A stretch of 64,000 nucleotides of DNA from Heterocephalus glaber (GCF_000247695.1 NW_004624784.1:12973133-13037132), one strand, 5' to 3'. Shown: positions 11,196-22,534, numbered from the stretch's first letter. Notes: generated from the letters alone by a model not told the origin. A program made the numbers and translations.

Positions 11196-11824
11196 CATCT
11201 GTGCCTTTCTTGCTCACCCCATTACACTGTCCCCCAGCCCCAGGGCCCTGTGGCAGGTCTAGGGGACACCAGCATGCTCAGTCTTTCTAGGGTGTAAGTG
11301 CTGGTGACATCTCTCCCTTCCCATCTCCTTCAGGGGGCCTGAGACTCCAGATGGAGATGAGTCAGGGCAATGTGCTCCATGTCTCCTCTGCAGTCTGGAG
11401 CCCTGGCCACCTTATAGAGCCATCAGTGAGGTGCTGATAAACTAAAGGAGCAGGGGACAGGTTAAGAGCCATTACTCTTTTGGAAGTGGAAAAAGAAAAG
11501 GAGGGAAAATGGAGCTTAAATATACTAAGTCCCTCTTAGTGTTTAGGATTAGAGCTACTCTCTGCTCTCCACACCTCCTCTTTGTCCTTCATCCCCGCCC
11601 AGGTGCCCAGGTGATACTATGGGATCACCTGGGAGGGGCTTCCTCCTGGTGGGAGCTGGGAGAGCCACGCTCTGAGCCTTCCTGTGGTTTGGAATGAATC
11701 ATGACCCCTTTCTGCCTCACACTAGGGGATGTTCAGGGATTTGGTGACACCATCATTGTAAACCTCAGATTAAGCCCTTATCTTTGGGGGAAGACAGAAC
11801 AGGTTATTCCTTTGACAAAGACTG
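11196..11824. other. unique sequence, no gene recognised
   Basis: A C/T-rich stretch followed by mixed sequence. No domain was recognised in the short frames at 11509-11697 and 11701-11967. Confidence 0.4.
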
Positions 11825-11995
11825 ACATGGCATTTCAATGTGCCTGGCACCATTCTAAGTATACTGGTGACATCAATTCTTACATCCTCATATACTCTTC
11901 TGGGTCACATTCCACTGTGCCCTCATTTGAGGGTTGGAGAATTGAGGCATTGAGGTCACACAACTAGTAGGTGGCTGAGCCAGGCAATGAGCAGA
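11825..11995 (-). mobile_element. MIR SINE, near full length
   Basis: The order matches a reverse-complement MIR: 'tgtgcctggcaccattct', 'tacatcctcatatactct', 'ttggagaattgaggcatt', 'gaggtcacacaactagta' and 'ggtggctgagccaggcaa'. Confidence 0.8.
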
Positions 11996-13100
11996 AGGGA
12001 GCATGTTCTCAGCCACCAGCCTGCAGAGGAGGCTGTCTCTCAGCAAGTCTTGTTAGTGATCTCTCCGGGAGGGCATCATTTGTGAGCACCACAATCTTTT
12101 CTCTCCCTCTGGGACAGAGGAGTCTGTTTACTCCTTGAGGACCAAGTGCCTGTTCTGGTCACTTTCAGTTTCTCATCTGGTCTCACAGAGTGTGCAAACC
12201 ATAGGAGTGAATTAATGTGGGATAACATAGGCTGTAGCTTCCAAACAAAGACATGTTGGCAAAGCCACCCTCTCCTGCAGGGCCCAGAGCGGGTGCAGTG
12301 CAGGGCACAAAGTGTATGCAGGTTATAACTAGAACACACATGTGCCCTGCCTGGCAGTGAGGCAGTGCTGGAGCCTTCATGGTCCATGGTCTTGCCAGGC
12401 TGCTAGGCTCTGCTGTGGGGAGTGCTCTCAAGAGCACTGTCATCAGAGGACTTGTCAGGCACTAGGCTTGAGGTGCGTAGAGCCAAACAGCAGGAGGATT
12501 CCATGGAGGTGACTGGCAGGGCAGGCTGAGTTCCAAACATTGACTATAAGCCCAGGATTGGAGCAGACTCAGGTGTGGCTATAGGTGGATAAGGAGAAAT
12601 GGGCTCCCTGTCCTGGTCCTCACAGCCCACCCACTCTGTCTTCTTGCCCTTCTTCCCTCCTCCTTCTATCTCTTTCTCCTCCCTCTGACAAGCAGGAGCA
12701 CCCGTCTGATGTTTTCAGTGTCTGTAATCAGGGAGACCCTACTGCCATCTGTGGAGAGGAAAAGGAGCCTCATTGACCCAAATAAATAAAATAGGCACAT
12801 GTGGTGATAGGGGTGCATGCTACAAAGAAGAACAAGGCAGAGTTTGGTGTTTTGAGGCTGTTGTAGGGACAGGTGGGGTCGGGGGGACAGGAGCTCCCAC
12901 TTTGGCTTAGTCCGTGGCTTGGGTGGGACTGGAGAAGGGCTGGTAGCTATGTCCTCCACCATGATCAAATGAAAGCCTGAGAGGGGGCTGTGTATATAGA
13001 GAAGCAGATGACAGGCATCACTGCGAATTAAAATGCAAGTGACCGGCGTGAGCTCCTGCCGATGCAGCACATGCCTTGGCCGTGGCTGCTGGACCAAGTT
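11996..13100. other. unique sequence with pyrimidine-rich tract
   Basis: The stretch at 12628-12690 is almost pure pyrimidine (CTTCTTGCCCTTCTTCCCTC and following). The minus-strand frame at 12666-13097 (143 codons) runs through the purine-rich complement of this tract, which lowers stop frequency; it shows no domain and is not called a gene. Confidence 0.4.
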
Positions 13101-13104
13101 AGAT

Positions 13105-13420
13105 TAGATCCACCGGCAGCCCTTCCTCCTGTCACCCAGCTATTTATTTATGCAAAACAAACACACGCTGAGTCTTTTTATTCTAGGTGAACAAAGCAAA
13201 CACACTCCGCGGGCAGAATGCCCCCCTCCCACCTCCCCCAACTCAATGTGTTTTCATTAATATAAATTGTTTGCAGTAGGCAAATTAATTCTAGAAATGG
13301 TTCTTAGACACGACAAATCGTTCTTGTAAAGCAAGGGATGCACGAGAGCCCACTGCATTTGCCTATGCACTGGGGAGCTTAGGTAAACATAATAATGCTG
13401 ATCATGATAATCAATGCTTA
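13105..13420. promoter_or_regulatory. candidate conserved regulatory element (speculative)
   Basis: This repeat-free block alternates GC-rich and AT-rich motifs in the way many mammalian enhancers do. It has an octamer-like site (TTATGCAAAACAAAC near 13149), a C-rich run (CCCCCCTCCCACC near 13220), CATTAATATAAATTG near 13255 and the homeodomain-type CAAATTAATTC near 13280. No repeat family explains it. The call rests on composition only. Confidence 0.25.
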
Positions 13421-13599
13421 CTACAATGGCCAGGCTTAATGGCCTGTAGCATGGAGAGCAACTGGATTCCTGGTTGAGCTGCAACCCCTGGGAACAGGAA
13501 AATGACATGAGGTATAGGAAGCTTTAAAACTAGGGTGTCCTTAGTGTATCTTAAAATTCGCCTCTACCGAAGATTTCCCCTTTTTCTCTCTGTTCCCTT

Positions 13600-13765
13600 T
13601 GAGCTGACACCCATGAGTGCAACGGTCACAGTGGACAGGCATAGTCCCATTATACAGGGAAAATATGGGGCCTCAAAGAGGAAAGTGAACAGGCAAAGGT
13701 CACCCAGGTGGTCATCAACAGGGCTTGAACTGAAATTCCCATCTCCTAATCTTTCTACCACAATA
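13600..13765 (-). mobile_element. MIR SINE
   Basis: Reverse-complement MIR: 'tcccattatacagggaaa', 'ggggcctcaaagaggaaa', 'ggcaaaggtcacccaggt', 'cagggcttgaactgaaat' and 'cccatctcctaatctttc'. Confidence 0.8.
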
Positions 13766-14339
13766 TGGCTCCTAAAATTCAGGGTCTGGGGTCTCATTGG
13801 GGATTTTTGCCTTCTCCAAATACCATCTGCATTATTATCTTTTCAATATTTTTCTCAAAGTATATCTTAAATGACCAAACTTTTTTGGCTGAGCCCATCT
13901 GCAGCAATGATATCCATGATTTTTTAAAAAAAATCTTGTCCATGCACTGACTAGAGTTGCCTGGCACAGCACGAGGGCAGGCACACCCCATTTTGGAAAG
14001 CACTGGCCTACACCAGAAAGAAATATCCAGGCTTGTTTAATTTATTCCTGTCATTGCTGCCTGTCCCACCCCCAGTGTCTGTCAGAAGCTTGTGCTTCCC
14101 ACACCAGCCCCACCAGAGGTCTTCAGTATCACCTCTTCAGTGCCATGCCCGCTGTCAACTACAGGAGGAGAATGAAGTGGAGGCAGAATAGAGCTTGAGC
14201 TCTGGTTGCGGTCTGGGGAGGGGATTTAAGGGCTGTTGCAAGGACATCTGGTCAGGCTGTGTGGGGACCATGCAGCGGAGGTCTCCCACGGCAATGTCTA
14301 GGAAGGCTCACAGGTCACAAAGACCCTCCAATGAGTCTG
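13766..14339. other. unique sequence, no gene recognised
   Basis: AT-rich at the left (TTTTTTAAAAAAAATC near 13921) and mixed afterwards. No gene or named repeat was seen. Confidence 0.4.
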
Positions 14340-14640
14340 ATTACTGGATGACAACAAGGAAGTGTTAATTTCTTAAGTGGTGATATTGATCAGGTGGTTA
14401 CGTGGGAAAATAGATGTATTTCTGCTCATATAGAGTTTTTCAGGGGTGAAATCACTAGAGGCCTGGGATTCATTTTTAAATCTTTCAGCACGGAACTGGG
14501 GTAGGGAAATGAAACCAGTGTAAGCAAAGCTTGACAGTTGTTCAATCTGGGTGATAAGGTGATGGGTATGTGAAATGGGGTTCATTATTCTACATAACTT
14601 GAGATTATTTGTAATAGTTGTTTTTAAAGTGAAAATAAAT
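14340..14640 (+). mobile_element. old LINE 3'-end-like relic, family uncertain
   Basis: The order 'aggaagtgttaatttctt', 'gtggtgatattgatcagg', 'caatctgggtgataaggt', 'gatgggtatgtgaaatgg', 'gttcattattctacataa' resembles a common interspersed 3' end in mammals that I associate with old L1-type elements. It has no coding content, and I could not fix the subfamily. Confidence 0.45.
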
Positions 14641-16011
14641 GACTAACTCAGATAGTATAAGAGAAGTGGTATTAAGATCTATAAAGAGGTAGCAGGGTGA
14701 GGGGGTAGTATGGGATCTTTTGAGGAGAGAGTTGGCTCCAGCACCCATCGAACCCAATGTATGCCTGGGTCCCCCAAAGTTTGCCTCTCCTTCTTTAGTC
14801 TGGCCGAGGTTCTTACTTAGCCACCACATCTCGTCATGAGCACCTGCCTCTGTAATGAGGAGTGATGTATAATTGATGAAAGCACAATGTGATAGAGTCA
14901 CAGAAACATCATCTGCTAGAAGACATCTGTTCAGCACATAGAATCCACTCAGCTACTGTCACAATGCATTTACTGTATTGTATCAGAGCTGCAGGAATAT
15001 GTGAGTGCCACATGAGCTGCGATCTGTAATATTCTATGTCTTGGGACTTGGCGAAGTAGGAGCTGCTGCCTCTGTTTTAGATATTTATGTGTACGAGTTG
15101 TGCTCCCTCCACCTCCCTCTCTCTGCCTGCATTCCTTTAGAATCCTCCTCATAAATTATCCCTGCTCTTTGATGGGTTTTTAACAGACTCAGGTGCCGGC
15201 ATCTAACGTCTTTCTTTCAGACACTCCTGTCACAGATGCCTCGGGAACCCTGTGCACTGCATGCTCAGGAAAGAGGGAGGGGTGATTGCAAGGGGGCCAG
15301 ATCCTAGGGATTCCTTCCTGCTCTTGGCCTGCTGGTCAATGGAGGGTGCCCCCACCACCCCGTTCACTCCACACTGAAGGCTCCAATCAGATACTCCAAG
15401 CTCTTAGGTCTTTGTGCTTGATGCCAAGTGGGTTTCCTGCAGGTTCTGGTCAAGGGGGTAAGGGCTGGGGAAAGGAGGCATTTTGAAACACCTGACAAAA
15501 CAGGTTACAGCTGGGGGTTGGGGCGTAGGCACCTGATCTGAGCTGACCCTCTCCATGGGTGAGGCAGGTAGAGGATTCCAAGGGTTGGGTAGAATGCTGG
15601 GCCAATATGAAAGGCAGAACCCTTTGGACAGCAGCCTCTAGGGACACAGAGGTTGTAGGCTGGGCTTGCCCCAGCTCTAGGCTCCTGGCTTTGCCATTCT
15701 ACTCCTCCCTGCTAAGTCCTAGCCTGCTGACCCTCTATTCCTTAACTATCAGTGCTTCTCCTCCTGGCAGCTGGCTCTGGGAAGATGGTTCCGCAGTGTG
15801 ATGAAGTCATCACAGCCCAGCCCTGCAGCACTCACACAGAGCTCATGTTGTTTTCACTCAGAGTCACACATGTTCTGAATATGCATCTGTATCTGTGCAC
15901 ATCCAGGGCCTTCTATTTCCCTGGAAGACTGGAAAAGGCTGAGGCTGAGGTCTTTCTTTGGGATTTCTCATGGGGTCTGGCCCTGGGATGGGATTACAAA
16001 GACTCCCTTGT
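14641..16011. other. unique sequence, no gene recognised
   Basis: Short frames overlap on both strands without domains (for example 14605-14937 minus, 15559-15801 plus, 15752-16045 plus). No repeat was named. Confidence 0.4.
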
Positions 16012-16325
16012 ATTGGTCAGCTTGTCACTGGGACCAAATACCTGAGACCCACAACTTAAAGGAGGAAATGGTTTATTTGGCTCATGGTTTCAGTCCATGA
16101 TCAGCTGGCTTCACAGGAGAAACATCAAGGCAGAAGCTGCTCAATTTATAGTGGCTAGGAAGCAGAGCAAGGGAACTGCACCGGAGAGGAAGGGGCCAAG
16201 GACCACATATATACCAAAGGTCACACCTCCATCACCCAACCAGACATCTTCAGACATGTGGTTTACTAATTCCCTCCTGAGCCAATCCAGTTGACAATTA
16301 AGCTTAATGGTTACACCCCTCAACA
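16012..16325. mobile_element. probable rodent hAT relic (URR1-like)
   Basis: The sequence starts near TATTGGTCAGCTTGTCACTG and contains 'ccaaatacctgagaccca', 'aacttaaaggaggaaatg', 'gtttatttggctcatggt' and 'ttcagtccatgatcagct'. It continues with 'agaaacatcaaggcagaa' and 'aagcagagcaagggaact'. I recall this pattern from the rodent-specific URR1 group of hAT-like non-autonomous elements. The family name comes from memory and needs a database check; the repeat nature itself is fairly clear. Confidence 0.5.
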
Positions 16326-16384
16326 TGATATCTAACTGTACAACCTCTCATGGCAACACCAGGCTCACTAATGGCCAGAGGTTA

Positions 16385-16615
16385 TTTTATCAGCTAATAG
16401 TATGCAGCATTAGGGACTTACTGGACAATGTTTTATGTGCTTCATACATATTCCAAAATATAATTTCTTAACCAACACCGTGAGTAGGTACTATTGTTAC
16501 CCTTATTTTCCAGATGGCAGAAGCTGAGGCACATGGGGTTTGATTACCTGTCTCAAGTTCACACTGGTAATTAGTGGCAGTCTGGCTTTAAAACCAGGCA
16601 CCCTGGTTCCACGTC
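16385..16615 (-). mobile_element. MIR SINE, near full length
   Basis: Reverse-complement MIR: 'ttttatgtgcttcataca', 'gtgagtaggtactattgt', 'cccttattttccagatgg', 'cagaagctgaggcacatg', 'gtaattagtggcagtctg' and 'gctttaaaaccaggcacc'. Confidence 0.85.
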
Positions 16616-16649
16616 CCAAGCTCCTAGCTGCCAGGCTGAGCTGCTGCCA

Positions 16650-16865
16650 TAACAGGCCAAGGAGGAAGACTTTGATGTCAGGCAGCTCTCCTGTGAGTCT
16701 TGACACTGTTACTGTGGGCAAGTCAGTTTCTCAAGGTTCAGTTTTCTCTTTCACAAATGGGACTAGTAAGACTTTCCTTTGAGGGGTGTGTTAAGATGAA
16801 AGGAAATAAGGCACCCCAGGGTTCTGGCACTGTACTTGACACATATGAGATAGGCACTTAAAAAG
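16650..16865 (+). mobile_element. MIR SINE, near full length
   Basis: Forward MIR: 'actgttactgtgggcaag', 'tcagtttctcaaggttca', 'gttttctctttcacaaat', 'ggcactgtacttgacaca' and 'gagataggcacttaaaa'. It lies head-to-tail opposed to the MIR at 16385-16615, giving an inverted pair with about 35 bases between. Confidence 0.8.
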
Positions 16866-18356
16866 GTGATGTCCTTGCTTCTCACCACCTAGGAGAGGGG
16901 TGGGGAGGTGATTGGACCCAACCTCTCAGTCCACTGTACCTGCCTATCTACACAGAGAAATGGTGATCAGCAAACAGCAGCCTCTGTCCTGTGGCAAAGT
17001 CTAGGTTTTTCTTCCCCTCCAACCTGTCCCAATCTCTTGTACATCTTTCCCAACAGGCAGATTCCCTACAGCAGAAACAAAACTGCCTCAGTACATGCCT
17101 CAACAGGACTGCAGGTCTGGGTCACTCAGGGGCACCTCAGGGCTGCTATGCAGCCTCCCTAATCAGTCTGCCAGATGAAACGCAAGAACAAAAGCCGCTC
17201 CCGTTCTACCTGGAAAGAGAAGTCAGGCTGCTGGCTGTCACCCAGGGCCCGCTCACAGGCTCTTCAGTCCCAGCCCAGGCCACACCTCAGGATCATTTAT
17301 TGGGAAAGACTGTAGTCCTGGTAGCATATGGGGTGGAGCCTCCCATCTGTGCCCATCATGGGGATGTGGGTTCCCATTTCCTGGAAGCCTCACATTTAAC
17401 CCACTGCATTTCCAGTAGTCTTTTAAGAAGGGCTGGACCTCACCCAGCCTGGCCTGGCCTGGCCTGGTTACCTAGGGAAGCACAATATGAGCCTTTCTCC
17501 ATCTTGCTAGCAGGCAAGAGGCATGCACCATGACCCTCAAGGGACTCCCAGAGAGGTGCACAGGCATAGGGTCTACTTGTGGCATCATCTCAGAGGCAGT
17601 CCATCCTGGAGCAAATCTCCAGCTCTTTCTCTGTGGAGTGTCACACAGGCACTGGGGGCAGGGACACGCCTTTGGGGGTCTCTCCAGGTGAAGAAGGACA
17701 TAGAGTACTCCCAGTGTTTGTGTACTCAATGCCAGTAGATCCTTCAGTCACTTGTGACAACAAAATATGTTCCTCTGGCCCATTTTTCAACACCCACAAG
17801 GGGGAGATGCTCCTCAGACCCCTTGAGCTCTTAGCAATGCACATATATGTTTGGGTCTCCTGTCCTGAGACTCCAAGAACTGGCATATCTTCCCTTTGGG
17901 GATCAGCTTCTGCAAAATTAGGGGCTTTGATCCATCCAGCTTTGTCTTTGAGGTCAAGGTGTGCCCAGGAGGGGGTTAGACTACATCTGTCTGACTTCCA
18001 TAGGTCAGCAGCAGCCCCTACTGCTCCAGTTATTGGTCCTTTGTCCCAGGCTGGGCTCCCCAGGCCTTCCTTGGCTTGTAGCATCCTCCCTCCTCTCCTG
18101 TTTGAATGAGGCCAGGCAAGGGTGAAGGACATGCTCCACTCGCACTCCCTTAAGAGATTATTATGCAGTTCTCCTGTCATCCTCTGCCCTTTGACAGTTT
18201 CTGGGGTGGGATTTTAATTCTTCATTGTTACCTTTGTCAAGGTGGGACCCCTTCATAGTTCACTCTTGCCTTTCTCTTCAACTGTTCTGTTTTGCATTTC
18301 TATGGTGGGTTTATCCCTTCCTGATATAATGATTACTCTGTCTCAGTCACACAATT

Positions 18357-18357
<1 letters not shown>
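16866..18357. other. unique sequence with the window's longest open frames, no gene called
   Basis: Plus frames at 16991-17533 (180 codons) and 17579-18109 (176) and a minus frame at 17641-18180 (179) overlap one another. All are rich in Ser, Pro, Leu and Gly with no domain, and two of them encode opposite strands of the same DNA. I see no flanking splice signals that would make a coherent exon set. They are most simply chance frames in stop-poor sequence. Confidence 0.45.
17447..17467. repeat. GCCTG pentanucleotide tandem repeat
   Basis: Four perfect copies of GCCTG plus one further G lie in a row, forming a short low-copy microsatellite. Confidence 0.95.

Positions 18358-18402
<45 letters not shown>
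18358..18402. repeat. (CA)n microsatellite
   Basis: An uninterrupted run of 22.5 CA units. It is long enough to be length-polymorphic and to adopt Z-DNA. Confidence 0.98.
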
Positions 18403-18407
<5 letters not shown>

Positions 18408-18569
18408 GATATTTCCTTAAGACATTTCTCTGAAGATATGTGGGGGTGAGGGGAGGCTATAGGGGCACTTTAATGAGGAAGGCTTTCCTCCTGGTGGAGG
18501 GAAGGAATGGGGAGGGACTAATTAGAGTAGGGATCAAGGAAGTCAGGGAAGCCACTGTCTCAGAGGGCT

Positions 18570-18850
18570 TTTAAAAAATATCTTTTTTATTGAAATATAA
18601 TATACACTCATTGTGTTGGAAAATTTAGAAAAGCAGAAATAAGAAAATGAAAATTACTTGTAATCCCACCAACAAGAGATGGAAACAGTATTTTGGTGCC
18701 ATTGATACATTTCCTTCCAGTCCTTCCTATTTTAGAAGGGTGGGGGTGAGGAGAAGCAGTCTGCACCTTGCAGTTTTATATGCTTTTTTCATTTTATATT
18801 GTAACAAAAGCTTGTATCTTAGATCATTAAATTGTCATCAAAGCATGATC
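18570..18850 (-). mobile_element. L1M 3' untranslated region relic
   Basis: Plus-strand sequence reads as the complement of an old L1M tail: 'ttttattgaaatataata', 'ttggaaaatttagaaaag', 'cttgtaatcccaccaaca', 'agagatggaaacagtatt', 'ttggtgccattgatacat' and 'ttccttccagtccttcct'. It is the same layout I see at 29.6-30 kb. Confidence 0.65.
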
Positions 18851-18859
18851 TTAAGGACT

Positions 18860-21334
18860 ACTATCCCCTTCCATGGACAGGCTGCCATAGACCTTGCAGG
18901 TGTCCCAGGCTTGGAAGGTGCTACAGCTGGCCCTGGCGAGTATTCCCACCAATGACTCTTGAGACATAGGACAAGCCCTCTCCCCAGTGATACATTTTGC
19001 TACTATGCTTCACAGACACTAAAAGCCCATTGAGGTTGGTCCCCATCCCCACCTCCATCCTAGTCCTTGAGACTCCAAGAACCTGAGATGGGTTTTCATC
19101 AACTCCACGTACAGTAACAAAAACAATCTTTTAGGCTCCAATTCCTTCACAACCAGCATAAAACCACTTTCACTCAACAATCTCCCACTGTGGAAAGAGA
19201 GAAGGAGGCTGGTGTGGAAATATGCAGATAGAAATGCCTAAGAAACAAAATGTCAAGTCTTCACCCCCAAAGTGGAATCATCTGGGAGCAGAAAACTTAT
19301 TAATAAATTCTTTTTTGTTCTGTATTGTCCATGATAAATGACCACACTCAGTATCAATAGCTGCAAACATCCCTGGGAAAGGGATATATACACAAACCCA
19401 TCAGTCCTACTGAAAAAAGTGGGTTCAATTCAGTTTTGGGTTTGAAGGCAAATTTCACATTCCTAAACAAAAAATTATCTTAGAGATTTGCCACCACACA
19501 CATGTAATAAAAGCAGGACCATTGCGGCTAATGTAGGGAAATGTCTGCCTGGAATTATAAGAGTTCACAAGGCCCTAGATGGTACTGAATTGCTGGAGTT
19601 AAGTACAGATCTTTTGAAACTACAACCTCTGCTCTTGATAGGATTGCTATCAGGACACGCAACCTCCCTAGAAGTTCAGACTATGTTATGATCAGTCAGT
19701 CTTTGCAAGAAAAAAATCTAACAGGACACACCAAAGGTATAGAGCATTCTGCATCAAGTTGGAGTGGAGTGATAGCATTGAATGGTCCATTTCCAATTGC
19801 AACCATAGGTTTCTATGTTTGGGTGAAATTCAACCAGGGAAGAACTTTTGGAAACAAATGGTGGATGACTAATCAATATGTCTAACAGTTATTGCCCATA
19901 CAACCCGCATTACTATGCTCACAGGAAGTAACAGATCCCACATTCTAGAAAAATAATAATGAAGCATGGGAAGTAGAAGGTTCAATAGGTTTTTGGTTGC
20001 ATTTAACATTTTTCTTTTAAAATAAGGGCTGTATTCCTAAAAGTGAAAAAGAGAAAGTGAGGACACAGGGAAAAAATAATGAAAGGAATCAACATACACA
20101 TTTTGTTTAAAAAACTAATGAATAAGAACCAAAATCAGCCAAGGCTGATGGATGTGTATTTAATGCATAATAAGAAACACCAAAAGTTCACTGTCTTGAA
20201 CACAGAGGCAAACCTGGGCACCTAGTTTGTTACTATAAAATGTTCATAAGAAAAAAAAAAAGGAAATCTGGTAGCTAGCTTTGGGATCAACCTGTTTGGC
20301 ATTTACAAGGTTTCCATGTTCATGAACTTGTCACTATTGTGGGATTTCTTTTCCCTTGGCACAGAACTGTTACTGTGATGAGCAGTCACATGAAGCACAA
20401 TATAAATTTTTATTATTATTAGACGGTGCTGCAGCTGGAACAGCACTGTTCTGCATGGAGGTTTTCAGACATATTATAATTACATTCTGTAGGTTTGTAA
20501 ATAATGACATAACCCAGTCACCTTACTGTGGGTATGATTTATTACAAATAAGAAAATGTTATTATATGGAAATTAGTTTCCACAGTGGGCTACAGGGGCG
20601 CTCTCCAGAGCCACTTTAATCACGGGGACAGGAACATGGGGTATTTCAGGACCCGGGACAGCACCAAAATGCCCTTAGTCACCCTACTTGCTAGAAAGAC
20701 CTCTGTAAGAAGCTAAGTGGAGGGGAAGGTGTGCAGGGGCAGGGTTGTGAGCAGTTAAGACAACCAGAGTTCAAGGCCAAGGCCCTTGTCAGCTTGGGAG
20801 GAGGAGGTGTCACAGATTACTTTTGATTTTTCATTTGGGCACTGCCTTGTTCTGACCTTCTCTTTTTGTAGCTTAATTTTCCTTCTCTTACTTGGAAAGA
20901 AAATTGTCAACTTCAGAATCACCCATAAAAATTCACTTCTTTTTTGCACCTTTGGGAATATTGCCCTTATTTTTAAAGAAAAAGAAAAATAGTGCAACGA
21001 AAGATATATTGAACTTAGGTATATTGACCATGTAGACACTCTGTGGCTAAGCTCATCCATATACTCAGGCTAGGTCTGGTACAAATACAAACATTTATTG
21101 ATCACTTAATTATTGAATATTTCCCCCAAAGCATAGATTATGTATATATATTTCAAACATTTTCCCCAGTTCTTTTTCTTTCTCTCCTTTTTTTTCCCAC
21201 TGTGCCAGCTTATGCATTCTGGATCTAACATATCTTCCTCTCCCAGTCATTTCCTGAGATTTTTGAAGGGATTATCGTTTGGTATAACATATTTTTCCAA
21301 GATAAAAATACAATGGTAATAATGTCCTTTTCAT
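18860..21334. other. AT-rich block, largely without recognised repeats
   Basis: From about 19080 to 20640 base composition shifts to clearly AT-rich compared with both flanks, and no MIR, L1, L2, DNA-transposon or SINE signature is recognisable. Motifs at 20340-20600 (E-box GCAGCTGGAAC near 20430, TTATAATTACATTC near 20475, ATAATGACATAACC near 20500) look enhancer-like. A plus-strand frame at 19488-19691 weakly resembles a non-LTR retrotransposon segment. From 20640 to 21334 it returns to mixed sequence with T-rich runs. I cannot assign a function. Confidence 0.35.
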
Positions 21335-21480
21335 AGAACCTTAATGTTTCCCCATATTCTTTTAAGGAAAACTTATTACTCCATTTACCTGAAGAGTAGG
21401 AATTAGTTCAGCAACTTTCCCAAGGTTAAAGAGCAAAAGGAGGATTCAAACCCAGGTGTCTTAATGTCCTCATTCAGGGT
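21335..21480 (-). mobile_element. MIR SINE
   Basis: Reverse-complement MIR: 'ttattactccatttacct', 'gttcagcaactttcccaa', 'ggttaaagagcaaaagga' and 'ggattcaaacccaggtgt'. Confidence 0.75.
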
Positions 21481-22534
21481 AATCTTGCTACTTCATGAGC
21501 ATCCAGGGTGATTTAGGAGATGGCAGCTCTCCAAAATGCAGCCCTTGGAGCGAGGCAGAAGCAGGACTAGGCTCCATTTGCTTTTTTCCCTCATCCTGGG
21601 GGTTCTTAATGCAGAGGATGGAGACAGAAGAGGCAAAGGAGGGCAGGAGGGCACTTTGTGGATGAGACAGAGCAGTGCCAACTCTCATTATAGCATTCGG
21701 GGATGCAGTGAGGCAGAACCCAGAGTCAGTTTGTCATGATCTCAAAATCAGCACTGAATAGCTTTCATGTAAACTAATTAAGAGAGCTGAGGGTTGAGAA
21801 ACCTTCTGACTATCCCATTTTGGAGGAGGGTGTTTGGTGATATCTCTTTTTAATGCTAGTGCCCAAAGTTTTGAAAGGATAAGTGCATTAAGATTTTAAA
21901 CAGTAGGAAAGCAATCACTGAGTGACATTTAATAACATTAATGCAGTGGAATTATGGAATTATCACAGTAATATGGATATCAACCTCAGTTTCCTTTCAG
22001 TGATTAGAGGATTCCTGACCCATTAACATAAAATATTTTGCTGCAGCTTGGGGTAAATTTTGAAGCAGTCACTGCAAAACCAGAAACTTCTTATTACCTC
22101 ATTTCCTAGGATGACTCCGAGGAGGCTGCATTTGGGCCAGCTCAGTATTATAGTTACTACTTCCAGTTCAGCAACATCCCTATGCCCTCTCCACACCTTG
22201 TAAACATGTTCATAGAGTTCTTTCCCAGATTTATCCTCCTCAGCATAAGACATCTTCTACAACCCTGGGCTTTCTTCCTCAAATTAGATTCCCTCCAAGA
22301 CGCAGCCCAGTAAGGACTCTGAGTCTAGTTGAATCAGATTTCCACCTGGGTCTGAAGATGGGCATACAAAAGGCACAGATATATAGACACCAACAGTGGT
22401 ATGCATTCACTTCTAGACAGACACTAATGCTCAGGTTAGTATCTGGGCCTCATCACTCTTGCCCTGCCTCCTGGAGAGCACTGAGTGCATGGTGCCTCAC
22501 TTGAAGGAGGTGGAAGCACAGAATTCATGGCCCA
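21481..22534. other. unique sequence with a possible conserved block at 21735-22030
   Basis: The block at 21735-22030 is AT-rich with several TAAT-core sites (CTAATTAAGAG near 21774, ATTTAATAACATTAATGC near 21927, GGAATTATGGAATTATC near 21950) and no repeat signature. The rest is mixed unique sequence. The minus frame at 22023-22253 has no domain I recognise. Confidence 0.3.

Noticed and set aside
12666..13097. Minus-strand open frame of 143 codons
   Set aside because: It crosses the complement of a pyrimidine-rich tract, which removes stops, and contains no domain.
16991..18180. Three open frames of 176-180 codons on both strands
   Set aside because: They overlap each other on opposite strands, have biased Ser/Pro/Leu/Gly composition, no recognisable domain and no coherent splice boundaries, so they fit chance in stop-poor DNA.
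20580..20605. CTCF site (GGGCTACAGGGGCGCTCTCC)
   Set aside because: The G-run is one base shorter than the usual core, so the match is not convincing; a similar near-miss at 36660 was also dropped.
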